From positions 87,777 through 151,776 of the forward strand of contig NZ_JFJZ01000012.1 in assembly GCF_002115825.1 (NCBI RefSeq): a stretch of 64,000 nt of DNA. The letters are read 5' to 3'. The notes under the pieces were generated by a model. The model saw only the letters and a list, made by a program, of their open reading frames with translations. It made no database searches and was not told the origin of the DNA. Each line of letters starts with the position of its first letter. Within the stretch, counting starts at the first letter, position 1. The translations under genes were made by a program, and so were the position numbers. Below, piece after piece: positions 9,221 through 18,382 of the stretch. This DNA is from Thalassospira sp. MCCC 1A01428. Lineage in GTDB: Bacteria > Pseudomonadota > Alphaproteobacteria > Rhodospirillales > Thalassospiraceae.

Positions 9221-10027
9221 TTATGCGCTTGCCGTTTCTTCCGTGGCGTCTTCTTCACACTCCGCAATCACAACATTCACACCCGCCTTATCCAGCATTG
9301 TGCGATCTTCGTCGCGAATGCCATCATCGGTAATCAGGGTGTCAATGCGGTCCAGCCGGCACAAAAACATGTTGCTGCGCTGGCTGAATTTCGAACTGTC
9401 AATCATCACCACCAGCTTTTCGGCCTGCTCGATCAGGCGTTGCTCGGACTGAATGATTAACGGGTCACTTTCCATAAGCCCCATCGCGTTGATCCCCTGT
9501 GCGCCGACAAAGGCCTTGGACGCATAAAAATTGTGGATCACATCGCTTTCAAACGGGCTTAAAATAATATTCTGCTCGCGGTAAATGGTGCCGCCGGGCA
9601 GCACAACATTGTTTTCGCTATGCTTGATCAAAAATTCGGCCAGCAAAAACGAATTGGTCAAAATCTGCATTTTGCGCGATTTTAACAAAGGCGCCATTTG
9701 ATAGGTCGTTGATCCACCGTGGATCACAATGGAATCACCAGCACTGCACATCTCAACCGCTTTGGCGGCAATGGCCGATTTTTGCATCACCTTCATGGTT
9801 TTGCTGACAAAAAACGGACGTCCCAGAAGCGACTGGTTCGATACCGGATGCAAGGCTTCCGCCCCCCCGCGAATACGGCGCAGCTTGCCATCCTGATCAA
9901 GCGCATTGATATCCCGGCGGATGGTTGCCTCGGACACATCAAGCATATCGACAAGCTGCGTCACGGTAACTACCGGGCGCTCGCCAACTGCGCGCAAAAT
10001 CAATCTGTGTCGTTCACGTTCGTGCAT
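9221..10027 (-). CDS. rhaR: DeoR-family regulator of rhamnose genes, RhaR
   Basis: This 268-residue DeoR/GlpR-type repressor has an N-terminal winged helix (TVTQLVDMLDVSEATIRRDINALDQDGKLRRIRGGA) and a C-terminal sugar-phosphate-sensing DeoRC domain. I start it at the ATG at 10027 (MHERERHRLI), preceded by GGAGAG. In-frame codons further upstream would run into the divergent promoter region. It is the first gene of its operon and divergent from rhaD, so it probably controls both sides. In rhizobia the equivalent gene is a negative regulator. Confidence 0.9.
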   Translation of the reverse strand: MHERERHRLILRAVGERPVVTVTQLVDMLDVSEATIRRDINALDQDGKLRRIRGGAEALHPVSNQSLLGRPFFVSKTMKVMQKSAIAAKAVEMCSAGDSIVIHGGSTTYQMAPLLKSRKMQILTNSFLLAEFLIKHSENNVVLPGGTIYREQNIILSPFESDVIHNFYASKAFVGAQGINAMGLMESDPLIIQSEQRLIEQAEKLVVMIDSSKFSQRSNMFLCRLDRIDTLITDDGIRDEDRTMLDKAGVNVVIAECEEDATEETASA

Positions 10028-10072
10028 TCTGTCTCTCCATTTGCCAGATATCCGTGCAAAATCTGTCATTGT

Positions 10073-10141
10073 CAATCGTAAAATTGTCACAATCCGTCAT
10101 ATTGCGGTGCAATATTGAAAGTTTATGATTGTTATTGATTG
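10073..10141. promoter_or_regulatory. Divergent rhaR-rhaD control region with GATTG repeats
   Basis: The 210 bp between rhaR (start 10027) and rhaD (start 10238) hold four GATTG pentamers: two on the minus strand (10073-10077, 10090-10094) and two on the plus strand (10127-10131, 10137-10141). The plus pair is spaced by exactly ten bases, one helical turn. DeoR-family regulators often bind such short spaced repeats, so this is a plausible RhaR operator array. The assignment is by eye. Confidence 0.45.
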
Positions 10142-10237
10142 ACTGTGATCGGAAACGGCGTTAGGCATTTTAAAAAATCGGCTGGCATTTAACGTTGGCC
10201 CTCATGGTGTAACGTCCAAACAACAGGTTATCAGGTC

Positions 10238-12340
10238 ATGGCTTCTGTTTCGTCTGATGTGCTTCTTCCGAATAAATGGGATGCCGCCCACGCGGCGAAA
10301 CTAAGCGAACCCGAACGGCTTTTATACCGTTCCAATCTATTGGGTTCTGATTTGAGAATTACCAACTTTGGCGGCGGAAATACATCGGCAAAGGTCTTTC
10401 AAAAAGACCCGCTTACCGGGGCCGAGGTCGAAGTATTATGGGTCAAAGGTTCAGGCGGCGATGTTGGCAGCATGAAACTGGACGGTTTTTCGACCCTGTA
10501 TATGGAAAAACTGCGTGCGTTAAAGGGTATTTATCGCGGACCGGACTATGAAGACGAAATGGTCGGCTATCTGCCTTATTGCATGTTTAACCTGAACCCC
10601 CGTGCTGCAAGCATTGATACCCCGCTTCATGCCTATATCAATAAACCCCATGTGGACCATATGCACCCCGATGCGGTTATTGCCATAGCCGCATCCAAGG
10701 ACAGCAAGGCCATAACGCAAGAAGTTTTTGGCAGCGATATTGGCTGGTTACCGTGGAAGCGCCCCGGTTATGAACTGGGCCTGATGCTGGAAAAATTCTT
10801 TACCGATAACCCCGATACCAAGGGTGTTGTTCTTGAATCGCACGGCCTGTTTACCTGGGGTGACAGTGCGGAGGAATGCTATACCACCACCATCAACATC
10901 ATTAACAAGGCCATTGCCTGGTTTGCGACCAAAACTGACGGGGTAACGGTGTTTGGCGGGGCAAAACATCAAAGTCTGGACGCCTCACAGCGCCGCGCCA
11001 TTGCCTCAACCTTGATGCCTCGTATTCGCAGCTTCATTGATCGTGATGAACGTAAAATCGGCCATTTCAATGATGATCCGGCGGTGCTGGAATTCGTTAA
11101 TTCGCAAAAACTCAAAGACCTGGCCGCCCTTGGCACATCCTGCCCGGACCACTTCCTGCGCACCAAAATTCGTCCGATCATCATTGATCTGGACCCGGCC
11201 CAGCCCGATGTGGACGGCATTATCGCCGGTCTGTCCGATGCCTTTGCTGCCTATCGCGAAGATTACAAAGGCTATTATGACCGCTGCAAACGCCCCAACA
11301 GCCCGGCGATGCGCGACCCCAACCCGGTTATTTATCTGATCCCCGGTGTGGGTATGCTGTCCTTTGCCAGGGATAAGGCAACGGCGCGCATTGCCGGTGA
11401 ATTTTATATCAACGCCATTAATGTCATGCGCGGTGCCGATACCGTCAGCACCTATATGGGGCTGGACGAACAGGAAGCCTTCGACATTGAATACTGGTTG
11501 TTAGAAGAAGCCAAATTGCAACGCATGCCCAAACCCAAAAGCCTGGCCGGGCAGGTTGCCGTGGTTACTGGCGGGGCAGGCGGTATTGGCCGGGCCACCT
11601 GTGCACGGTTATTACGCGAAGGGGCCTGTGTTGTGGCCTGCGATATTGATGCCGAAGGCCTTGAAACGGCGGTTTCCGACCTGCAAGCGGCCTTTGGCAA
11701 AGATGTGGTGCGTGGCCTTCCGGTAAATGTAACCGACGAACAATCGGTGATTAAGCTGATGCACGATAGCTGCGCGGAATTTGGCGGTATTGATATACTG
11801 GTTTCCAATGCCGGTATTTCATCGGCCGCCCCGATTGATGAAACATCGCTCGCGGTGTGGCAGCGCAATATGGATATTCTGTCGACCGGGTATTTTCTGG
11901 TATCGCGCGAAGCCTTCAAAATCATGAAATTACAGGACCGCGCTGCCAGCATGGTGTTTGTTGCCAGCAAAAACGGTTTGGTGGCGTCGCCCGGTGCATC
12001 GGCCTATTGTACGGCAAAGGCATCGGAAATTCATCTGGCCCGCTGTTTGGCGCTGGAAGGTGCGCCTTATGGTATTCGTGTTAACGTTGTTAACCCTGAT
12101 GCCGTTTTGCGCGGGTCCAAAATCTGGACGGGCGAATGGCGCGAACAGCGTGCCAAAGCCTATGATATGGAACCCGATCAACTTGAAGAACATTATCGCA
12201 AGCGCAGCATGTTAAAGCTTAACGTTCTGCCCGAAGATATTGCCGAAGCTATCTATTTTCTGGCATCTGACATGGCGGCAAAATCAACCGGTAATATCCT
12301 CAATGTCGATGCCGGGCACGCCCCGTCCTTTGCGCGCTAA
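10238..12340 (+). CDS. rhaD: Bifunctional rhamnulose-1-phosphate aldolase / lactaldehyde-type dehydrogenase RhaD
   Basis: This 700-residue fusion has two parts. Residues about 1-400 are a class II (zinc) aldolase related to fuculose-phosphate aldolase, with GGGNTSAK at 45-52 and ESHGLFTWG near 200. Residues about 435-700 are a short-chain dehydrogenase with TGGAGGIG near 440 and the catalytic YxxxK (YCTAK) near 590. The aldolase splits rhamnulose-1-phosphate into DHAP and L-lactaldehyde; the SDR domain is thought to oxidise or reduce the aldehyde. The fusion is the rhizobial/Bacillus form; enterobacteria use a separate RhaD. It is the first gene of the rightward operon. Confidence 0.95.
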   Translation: MASVSSDVLLPNKWDAAHAAKLSEPERLLYRSNLLGSDLRITNFGGGNTSAKVFQKDPLTGAEVEVLWVKGSGGDVGSMKLDGFSTLYMEKLRALKGIYRGPDYEDEMVGYLPYCMFNLNPRAASIDTPLHAYINKPHVDHMHPDAVIAIAASKDSKAITQEVFGSDIGWLPWKRPGYELGLMLEKFFTDNPDTKGVVLESHGLFTWGDSAEECYTTTINIINKAIAWFATKTDGVTVFGGAKHQSLDASQRRAIASTLMPRIRSFIDRDERKIGHFNDDPAVLEFVNSQKLKDLAALGTSCPDHFLRTKIRPIIIDLDPAQPDVDGIIAGLSDAFAAYREDYKGYYDRCKRPNSPAMRDPNPVIYLIPGVGMLSFARDKATARIAGEFYINAINVMRGADTVSTYMGLDEQEAFDIEYWLLEEAKLQRMPKPKSLAGQVAVVTGGAGGIGRATCARLLREGACVVACDIDAEGLETAVSDLQAAFGKDVVRGLPVNVTDEQSVIKLMHDSCAEFGGIDILVSNAGISSAAPIDETSLAVWQRNMDILSTGYFLVSREAFKIMKLQDRAASMVFVASKNGLVASPGASAYCTAKASEIHLARCLALEGAPYGIRVNVVNPDAVLRGSKIWTGEWREQRAKAYDMEPDQLEEHYRKRSMLKLNVLPEDIAEAIYFLASDMAAKSTGNILNVDAGHAPSFAR

Positions 12341-12391
12341 CCCATATAATGGCCCAAAAAAGATAATAACGGGCCGGGGAGGAAACCAGAA

Positions 12392-13687
12392 ATGGCCGAC
12401 AAACAGATCGATCCGGCATTAATCGCCGATCATAATCAAAACGCCCTTGCCGATATGCAGGCGGATTACGATGCATTGGGGGCAAAACTCGCCCGCCAGA
12501 ATGTTGATATTGAACAGCTTACCCAAAAGGCGGTTGATTTCGGCGTTGCTATCCCGTCATGGGGTGTGGGCACCGGCGGCACGCGCTTTGCCCGTTTTCC
12601 CGGCCTTGGCGAACCCCGCAATATTTACGAAAAACTCGCCGACTGCGCGGTCATTGCCCAATTGTCTCAGGCAACCCCAACCGTATCGTTACATATCCCG
12701 TGGGATAAGCCCGATGACCCGGCGGAGCTTCGCGAAACGGCGGCATCGTGGGGCCTTGGTATTGACGCCATGAACTCCAATACCTTTCAGGACCACGACG
12801 ATATGCCGTTATCGTTCAAATATGGCAGTCTCTCGCACGCCGATGAAGCGGTGCGTGAACAGGCGATTGCCCATAATATCGACTGCATTGAAATCGGCCA
12901 AAAGCTGGGATCAAAGGCGCTGACGGTCTGGATCGGGGATGGCACCAATTTCCCCGGGCAGCAAAGTTTCACCCGCAGTTTTGAACGTTACCTTGATGCG
13001 ATGAAAAAGGTCTACGCGGCCTTGCCTGATGACTGGCGGGTTTTCATTGAATATAAAATTTACGAACCGGCCTTTTATTCCACCGTTATTCAGGATTGGG
13101 GCAGCAATTACCTGGCGGCAAAGGAACTGGGCGACAAGGCCCAATGCCTGGTGGATCTGGGCCATCATGCGCCCGGCGTAAATATTGAAATGATCGTCGC
13201 GCGCCTGTTTCAGTTTGGCAAACTGGGTGGTTTTCATTTTAACGACAGTAAATATGGCGATGACGACCTTGATCCAGGCTCTATCAACCCGTATCAGCTG
13301 TTCTTGGTGTTTAACGAACTGGTCGACGCCGAACTTTCAAATCCGTCCGGCTTTAACCCCGCCTATATGCTCGACCAATCCCACAACGTCACCGACCCGA
13401 TCGAAAGCCTTATCTCCAGTGCGGTTGAAGTCCAACGTGCCTATATTCAGGCATTGCTGGTGGACCGCGCCAAACTGGCCGACTATCAGGACGCTAACGA
13501 TGTAATGATGGCAAACCGCACCCTGAAATCCGCCTATATCACCGATGTATCGCCCATTCTGGCAATGGCGCGGCATCGTGCAGGCGGCCCGATTGACCCC
13601 GTTGCCACGTACCGCGCGATAGGCTACCGCGAACAGGTTGGGAAACAACGCCCGGCGGTAAAAGGCAGTGGTGGCGGAATCGTCTAG
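12392..13687 (+). CDS. rhaI: L-rhamnose isomerase, rhizobial/Pseudomonas type
   Basis: This 431-residue TIM-barrel isomerase converts L-rhamnose to L-rhamnulose, the first catabolic step. It is of the xylose-isomerase-like class with metal-binding residues in FIEYKIYEPAF, LVDLGHHAPG and FHFNDSKYGDDD. This type differs from E. coli RhaA. The ATG at 12392 has a strong GGGGAGG site. It follows rhaD by 51 bp and completes the pathway isomerase, kinase, aldolase/dehydrogenase. Confidence 0.93.
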   Translation: MADKQIDPALIADHNQNALADMQADYDALGAKLARQNVDIEQLTQKAVDFGVAIPSWGVGTGGTRFARFPGLGEPRNIYEKLADCAVIAQLSQATPTVSLHIPWDKPDDPAELRETAASWGLGIDAMNSNTFQDHDDMPLSFKYGSLSHADEAVREQAIAHNIDCIEIGQKLGSKALTVWIGDGTNFPGQQSFTRSFERYLDAMKKVYAALPDDWRVFIEYKIYEPAFYSTVIQDWGSNYLAAKELGDKAQCLVDLGHHAPGVNIEMIVARLFQFGKLGGFHFNDSKYGDDDLDPGSINPYQLFLVFNELVDAELSNPSGFNPAYMLDQSHNVTDPIESLISSAVEVQRAYIQALLVDRAKLADYQDANDVMMANRTLKSAYITDVSPILAMARHRAGGPIDPVATYRAIGYREQVGKQRPAVKGSGGGIV

Positions 13688-13728
13688 TTCTGCTTGCGCG
13701 GGAATTTTGAATAATCACGCGCATAAAG

Positions 13729-13751
13729 CCCCGACCTTTTGCGGGTCGGGG
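13729..13751. terminator. Hairpin between convergent rhaI and the KduD-like gene
   Basis: CCCCGACC (13729-13736) pairs with GGTCGGGG (13744-13751) around a seven-base loop. It lies 42 bp after rhaI and 73 bp after the end of the leftward operon. Neither side has a strong T-run (minus strand reads CTTTAT), so it is a modest bidirectional terminator candidate. Confidence 0.55.
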
Positions 13752-13823
13752 AATGCCTTGTCGCGGCTGGTACTGCATGGCTCATCACTGGCATTTGGGG
13801 CCGTTCATGAAGGTTGTTGGTTC

Positions 13824-14600
13824 TCAACGCGCGAGCCATCCTCCATCGACGGGTAAAATTGCCCCGTGTACAAATCGGGCCGCATCGCTGGCCAGAAACA
13901 CGACGGGACCGGCCAGGTCATCGGCAGCCCCCCATCGCTGTGCGGGGACACGGGCCATAAGCTCGCGGGTGCGTTGTTCGTCTTCACGCAGGGCGCGGGT
14001 ATTGTCGGTTTCAATATATCCCGGCGCAATTGCGTTAACATTGACCCCGTATGCCGCCCATTCATTGGCCAGCGACCGCACCATCTGGGTAATTGCCCCT
14101 TTGCTGGCAGCATAGCCTGGCACATTGATTCCCCCCTGAAAGGACAATACCGAGGCAACAAATATAATCTTGCCCGCGCCGCGCCGGACCATTTCCCGGC
14201 CAAAATCACGGCTCAGGATAAAGGGTGCATCAAGGTTAACCGCCATAACGTCATCCCAGTCCTGATCGGAATGCGCTATTGCCGGGTTTCGTCGGATGAT
14301 GCCTGCATTATTAACCAGAATATCAACGGGTCGCTTTGTTTCGGCAACGGTTTTAACAAAGGCATGGATCGATTTTCGCACACCAAGATCGCACTGGTAA
14401 GCATCAAATTTGCGCCCGGCCTGACGGACCAGATCGCCTGTTTTTCCTCCGTCAGGTTCCAGATTGCTTGAAACACCAATAATGTCGGCACCGGCATGTG
14501 CCAGCCCCACGGCAATCGCCGCGCCGATACCGCGATTACACCCTGTCACCAGTGCTGTTTTGCCCGATAAATCAAACGATACCATTTCCGTTTTGCTCAT
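13824..14600 (-). CDS. SDR dehydrogenase, KduD-like
   Basis: This 258-residue short-chain dehydrogenase has the nucleotide motif TGCNRGIG, NNAG, catalytic serine in SVLSFQGG and YAASK. Long stretches resemble KduD (2-deoxy-D-gluconate 3-dehydrogenase / KDG 5-dehydrogenase), including NVNAIAPGYIETDNTRALR and the end VDGGWLAR. It is the last gene of the ten-gene operon. I use the ATG at 14600, two bases after the lpd stop; a TTG at 14606 would overlap that stop, and an ATG at 14585 is also possible. Its substrate here need not be a deoxy-gluconate. Confidence 0.82.
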   Translation of the reverse strand: MSKTEMVSFDLSGKTALVTGCNRGIGAAIAVGLAHAGADIIGVSSNLEPDGGKTGDLVRQAGRKFDAYQCDLGVRKSIHAFVKTVAETKRPVDILVNNAGIIRRNPAIAHSDQDWDDVMAVNLDAPFILSRDFGREMVRRGAGKIIFVASVLSFQGGINVPGYAASKGAITQMVRSLANEWAAYGVNVNAIAPGYIETDNTRALREDEQRTRELMARVPAQRWGAADDLAGPVVFLASDAARFVHGAILPVDGGWLAR

Positions 14601-14602
14601 TT

Positions 14603-16003
14603 TCAAAGGTCCGTCAGGGTGCCAAGGGCGCGCTCGGCGGCAAAGGCAATGGTTTCAGACAGGGTCGGGTGGGCATGAATGGTCAATGCGATATCCTCGA
14701 GTGTCGCCCCCATTTCAATCGCCAGAACCAGTTCTCCGATTAGCTCGCCCGCATTGGCGCCCACAATACAGGCCCCAAGAACCCGGTTGGTTTGCGGACA
14801 ATAAACCAGTTTTGTGAGGCCATCATTGCCGTTAGATGCCAGATTGCGTCCACTTGCTGCCCACGGAAAACTCGTTGTTTTATGCGCAATATCCTGATCT
14901 TTTGCCTGTTGCTGGCCTATACCGACCCATGCAAGTTCCGGGTCGGTATAGACCACAGAAGGGACCAGATTTTCCGCCATCGCTGCCGCGTGTTGGCAGG
15001 CGGTTTCCGCAGCAACCTTGCCCTGATGCGTTGCACGATGTGCCAGCATCGGTGCGCCGGTGACATCGCCAATGGCATAAATACCAGCCTGTCCCGTGCG
15101 ACACTGTGCATCAACATCAATTTCACCCCGGTCACTAACCCTAATCCCGACCGCTTCGCATGCAATTTTGTCGCCATTGGCAATCCGGCCAACGGCCTGA
15201 ATAACGGCATCGGCTGTTATCGTGCCGTCAAACCCGCCGGTACAAACCAGCGAAATATGTGATTTTTCGACATTAACCTCGCAAACACGGGTAGTGGTTT
15301 GGACGGTGCATCCGTGCTCTTGCAAGGCTTTATGCAATATCCTGACAGCATCCCGGTCAGCCCCGGGAATAATCTGTTCTCCCAGTTCAATGATGGTGAC
15401 ATCACTGCCCAGTGCCGAATATACCGTCGCCATTTCCAGACCGATGATCCCGCCACCGACAATCGCCAATCGGTTCGGAATGGTGGGTAATGCCAGTGCT
15501 TTGGTTGAATCCATGATACGGTTGTCCTCGGGCCAACCGGGTAATTTTACCGGGCGGGACCCGACGGCGATCACGGCATCCTTGAAATGAATGTCGATTT
15601 CCCTGTCGCCGTCTCTACTGGTCACACGCACCTGATTGGGGCCGGTAAACTGTGCGGTGCCTTGTACTGTTTTTACGTGGCGTTTGCGGGCAAGCTGGCC
15701 AAGGCCCCCGGTCAACTGCCTGACCACACTGTCTTTTCGGTCCCGCAACTTTGCAAGGTCCAGCCGGGGCGGTGTAAACGCAACGCCCCAATCTGCCATC
15801 GCTCTGCTTTCACGAATGATTTGTGCCACATGCAATAATGCTTTTGACGGGATACAACCTTCATTCAGGCACACGCCCCCCAATTGCGGTCGCGGGTCAA
15901 TCAGCAAGACGTCGCGCCCCAAATCGGCCGCACGAAATGCGCAGGCATAGCCGCCCGGGCCCGCCCCCAGAACAACGAAATCAGCCTGTTGTGTTTTTGC
16001 CAT
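14603..16003 (-). CDS. Dihydrolipoyl dehydrogenase (E3)
   Basis: This 466-residue flavoprotein disulfide reductase has the FAD motif GAGPGGYACAFRA near residue 13. The redox cysteines Cys45 and Cys50 lie in GGVCLNEGCIPSK, a second nucleotide-binding GGGIIGLEMA is near 180, and the C-terminal His-Pro...Glu (HAHPTLSE) comes from the partner active site. It reoxidises dihydrolipoyl groups using NAD. Its place in the operon with E1 and E2 genes shows it is the dedicated E3 of that complex. Confidence 0.95.
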   Translation of the reverse strand: MAKTQQADFVVLGAGPGGYACAFRAADLGRDVLLIDPRPQLGGVCLNEGCIPSKALLHVAQIIRESRAMADWGVAFTPPRLDLAKLRDRKDSVVRQLTGGLGQLARKRHVKTVQGTAQFTGPNQVRVTSRDGDREIDIHFKDAVIAVGSRPVKLPGWPEDNRIMDSTKALALPTIPNRLAIVGGGIIGLEMATVYSALGSDVTIIELGEQIIPGADRDAVRILHKALQEHGCTVQTTTRVCEVNVEKSHISLVCTGGFDGTITADAVIQAVGRIANGDKIACEAVGIRVSDRGEIDVDAQCRTGQAGIYAIGDVTGAPMLAHRATHQGKVAAETACQHAAAMAENLVPSVVYTDPELAWVGIGQQQAKDQDIAHKTTSFPWAASGRNLASNGNDGLTKLVYCPQTNRVLGACIVGANAGELIGELVLAIEMGATLEDIALTIHAHPTLSETIAFAAERALGTLTDL

Positions 16004-16018
16004 TATTTCGCGTCCCTT

Positions 16019-16918
16019 TTATAAAATCAGGCGGCGTGGGTCAGCCAGCAAGGCGGCGTAACGCGTGACAAACCGGGCAGCATCAGCACCATTTATAACC
16101 CTGTGATCATAGCTAAGGTCGATCGGGCACATCATTGTCGGGATAAATTCCGTGCCATTCCAGATGGGTTCCATTCGTGCCCGTGTCAGTCCGACAATGG
16201 CAACTTCTGGCGGGTTGACCATTGGTGTAAAGGCACGCCCGCCAATACCACCAAGGTTGCTGATCGAAATCGATGCCCCACCCATTTCGTCGGGCCGTAT
16301 CTTGCGGGCCTGCGCACGGGTTGCCAGATCGGAAATTTCACGGGCAAGATGCCAAAGTCCCTTTTTGTCGGCATCGCGAATAACCGGCACCATCAGGCCA
16401 TACGGTGTATCAACGGCAATGCCGATATGGACATAGTTCTTGAACCACAGCGTTTTACCATCGGTTGACAGGGACGCATTAAACCGTGGAAACGCCGCTA
16501 ATAACCGGGCCAGGGTGACAACATGAAAGGCAAGGGACGTCAGTTTGACACCCCGTTTTATCGCATCGCCCCGCAACGATTTCCTGAAATTCTCGATCGC
16601 ACCGATATCGGCGCAGTCATGGTGGGTGACCGCCGGAATAACGGTTTGCGCCGCGCCAAGGTTTTCTGCCGTAACCTGGGCAAACCGCGATGTTGCGTTC
16701 CCTTGCACCGGCCCAAACATGCTGTGATCAATGTCCCATGCCGTTCGGCTGGCTTTTGGGGGCGGGTTTGTCCGGGGACCGCTTTCATGCATCAGGTGAT
16801 TTTCGATGTCGGCGCGCACTAACTGGCTGCGCCCAAGTTCGCGGGCAAGATGATCAATATCGACATTGTTTTCGCGGGCAAACTGGCGTACCGCAGGACT
16901 GGAAATCTGATAGGTCAT
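16019..16918 (-). CDS. 2-oxoacid dehydrogenase acyltransferase (E2) lacking a lipoyl domain
   Basis: This 299-residue protein begins directly with a peripheral-subunit-binding domain (SSPAVRQFARENNVDIDHLARELG, about residues 6-42). A complete acyltransferase core ends in SYDHRVINGADAARF, with catalytic His272 and Asn276. Asn at that place also occurs in the Azotobacter pyruvate E2. No lipoyl domain is present and the start is well placed (ATG 16918 after AAGGGA), so this is not an annotation artefact. The lipoyl arm is probably supplied by the separate product of 18383-19438. No stop or frameshift is seen. Confidence 0.9.
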   Translation of the reverse strand: MTYQISSPAVRQFARENNVDIDHLARELGRSQLVRADIENHLMHESGPRTNPPPKASRTAWDIDHSMFGPVQGNATSRFAQVTAENLGAAQTVIPAVTHHDCADIGAIENFRKSLRGDAIKRGVKLTSLAFHVVTLARLLAAFPRFNASLSTDGKTLWFKNYVHIGIAVDTPYGLMVPVIRDADKKGLWHLAREISDLATRAQARKIRPDEMGGASISISNLGGIGGRAFTPMVNPPEVAIVGLTRARMEPIWNGTEFIPTMMCPIDLSYDHRVINGADAARFVTRYAALLADPRRLIL

Positions 16919-16932
16919 AACAAATCCCTTGC

Positions 16933-18363
16933 TTACCAGGTTGCCGAAATATACTGGGTTTCCATGAATTCCAGCATGCCTTCATGCCCGCCCTCACGGC
17001 CCAGACCTGACTGTTTAACACCACCAAACGGGGCTGCCGGGTCCGAAACAAGGCCACGGTTTAAACCGACCATGCCAAATTCCAGTTTTTCACAAACCTG
17101 AAGCCCGCGTTTCATATTTTCCGTAAAAACATAGGCCACCAGCCCGTATTCGGTGTCATTGGCGCGCGCCACAATGTCGTCACCATCAGAAAATGTTTGA
17201 AGGGCAGCAACCGGGCCAAATATTTCATCGTGCAGGCACAGGGCATCATCAGAGACGTCAGTCAGCACGGTTGGCGGGTAAAAATAACCTTTTCCACTGG
17301 GTACTTTTCCGCCGAGGTGCAGTTTCGCCCCTCGTGCGATGGCATCATTCACCAGGTTAACAACCTTGTTGCGGGTATCGGCATTAACCAGCGGGCCAAC
17401 GTCAATTCCGTCATCCAGGCCGTTACCGACTTTTAGCTGTTTCATGGCGGAGCTGAATTTTTCGGTAAAGATACCGGCGATTTTTTCATGCACGTAAATG
17501 CGGTTTGCCGCTGTGCAGGCTTCGCCAAGATTGCGCATTTTTGCCAGCATCGCACCTTCAACGGCAAGGTCGATATCGGCATCGTCAAACACGATAAATG
17601 GCGCATTCCCGCCAAGCTCCATCGCTGGTTTTAAGACCTGATCGGCGGCACTGTGTAACAGCTTGCGCCCCACACCGGTTGAGCCGGTAAAGGATACAAC
17701 CCGTACCCGTCGATCATGTAACATCGCATCGACAACCGCGCCCGATGACCGCGATGGCAAAACATTGACTACGCCGGGTGGAACACCGGCTTCTTCCAAA
17801 AGCGGCATCAAAGCCAGCATCGTCAACGGGGTTTCCGATGCAGGTTTGACAATCACCGGGCACCCGGCGGCAAGGGCCGGCGCGATTTTGCGGGTTCCCA
17901 TTGCTGCCGGGTAGTTCCACGGTGTTACCAGAACGGCGATGCCTGCCGGTTTATGATGCACCAAAATACGCGCGCCCGATGATGGAGCACGCGTTATCAT
18001 GCCATCGGCACGAACGGCTTCCTCTGCAAACCAGCGGAAAAATTCGGCGGCATAAGTGGCCTCGCCTACGGCGTCCGCGCGGGCCTTGCCATTTTCCTTT
18101 GTAATCAATCGGGCAAATTCGTCACGGCGCGCTGTCATCAATTCAAACGCACGACGCAAAATTTCGCTGCGTTCGCGCGGTGTGCGTCCGGCCCAGTCGG
18201 CAAAGGCCGCATCAGCGGCGTCGATGCAGGCAATGGCATCTTCAACAGTTCCCGATGCCACACTGGCCAGAACACTTTCATCTGCCGGGTTGATAACGTC
18301 AAACCGCTCATCGTTTGATCCGGCTTGCCAGTGGCCGTTGATGTAAAGGTCAGTATATTTCAT
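16933..18363 (-). CDS. NAD(P)-dependent aldehyde dehydrogenase (succinate-semialdehyde dehydrogenase-like)
   Basis: This 476-residue protein has all catalytic residues of the superfamily: Asn150 (TPWNYP), Glu249 (MELGGNAP) and nucleophile Cys283 (GEACTAANR), plus the cofactor motif FTGSTGVG. It is closest in style to GabD-like semialdehyde dehydrogenases. In this operon it most likely oxidises the aldehyde released by the thiamine enzyme. The ATG at 18363 lies 19 bp after the lipoyl gene stop; the reading frame is open further upstream but overlaps that gene. Confidence 0.9.
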   Translation of the reverse strand: MKYTDLYINGHWQAGSNDERFDVINPADESVLASVASGTVEDAIACIDAADAAFADWAGRTPRERSEILRRAFELMTARRDEFARLITKENGKARADAVGEATYAAEFFRWFAEEAVRADGMITRAPSSGARILVHHKPAGIAVLVTPWNYPAAMGTRKIAPALAAGCPVIVKPASETPLTMLALMPLLEEAGVPPGVVNVLPSRSSGAVVDAMLHDRRVRVVSFTGSTGVGRKLLHSAADQVLKPAMELGGNAPFIVFDDADIDLAVEGAMLAKMRNLGEACTAANRIYVHEKIAGIFTEKFSSAMKQLKVGNGLDDGIDVGPLVNADTRNKVVNLVNDAIARGAKLHLGGKVPSGKGYFYPPTVLTDVSDDALCLHDEIFGPVAALQTFSDGDDIVARANDTEYGLVAYVFTENMKRGLQVCEKLEFGMVGLNRGLVSDPAAPFGGVKQSGLGREGGHEGMLEFMETQYISATW

Positions 18364-18382
18364 GGTCTTGGTCCTTTCGCGA

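Noticed and set aside
11452..11970. Open frame opposite rhaD
   Set aside because: Antisense shadow of the SDR domain with no ribosome site or recognisable family.
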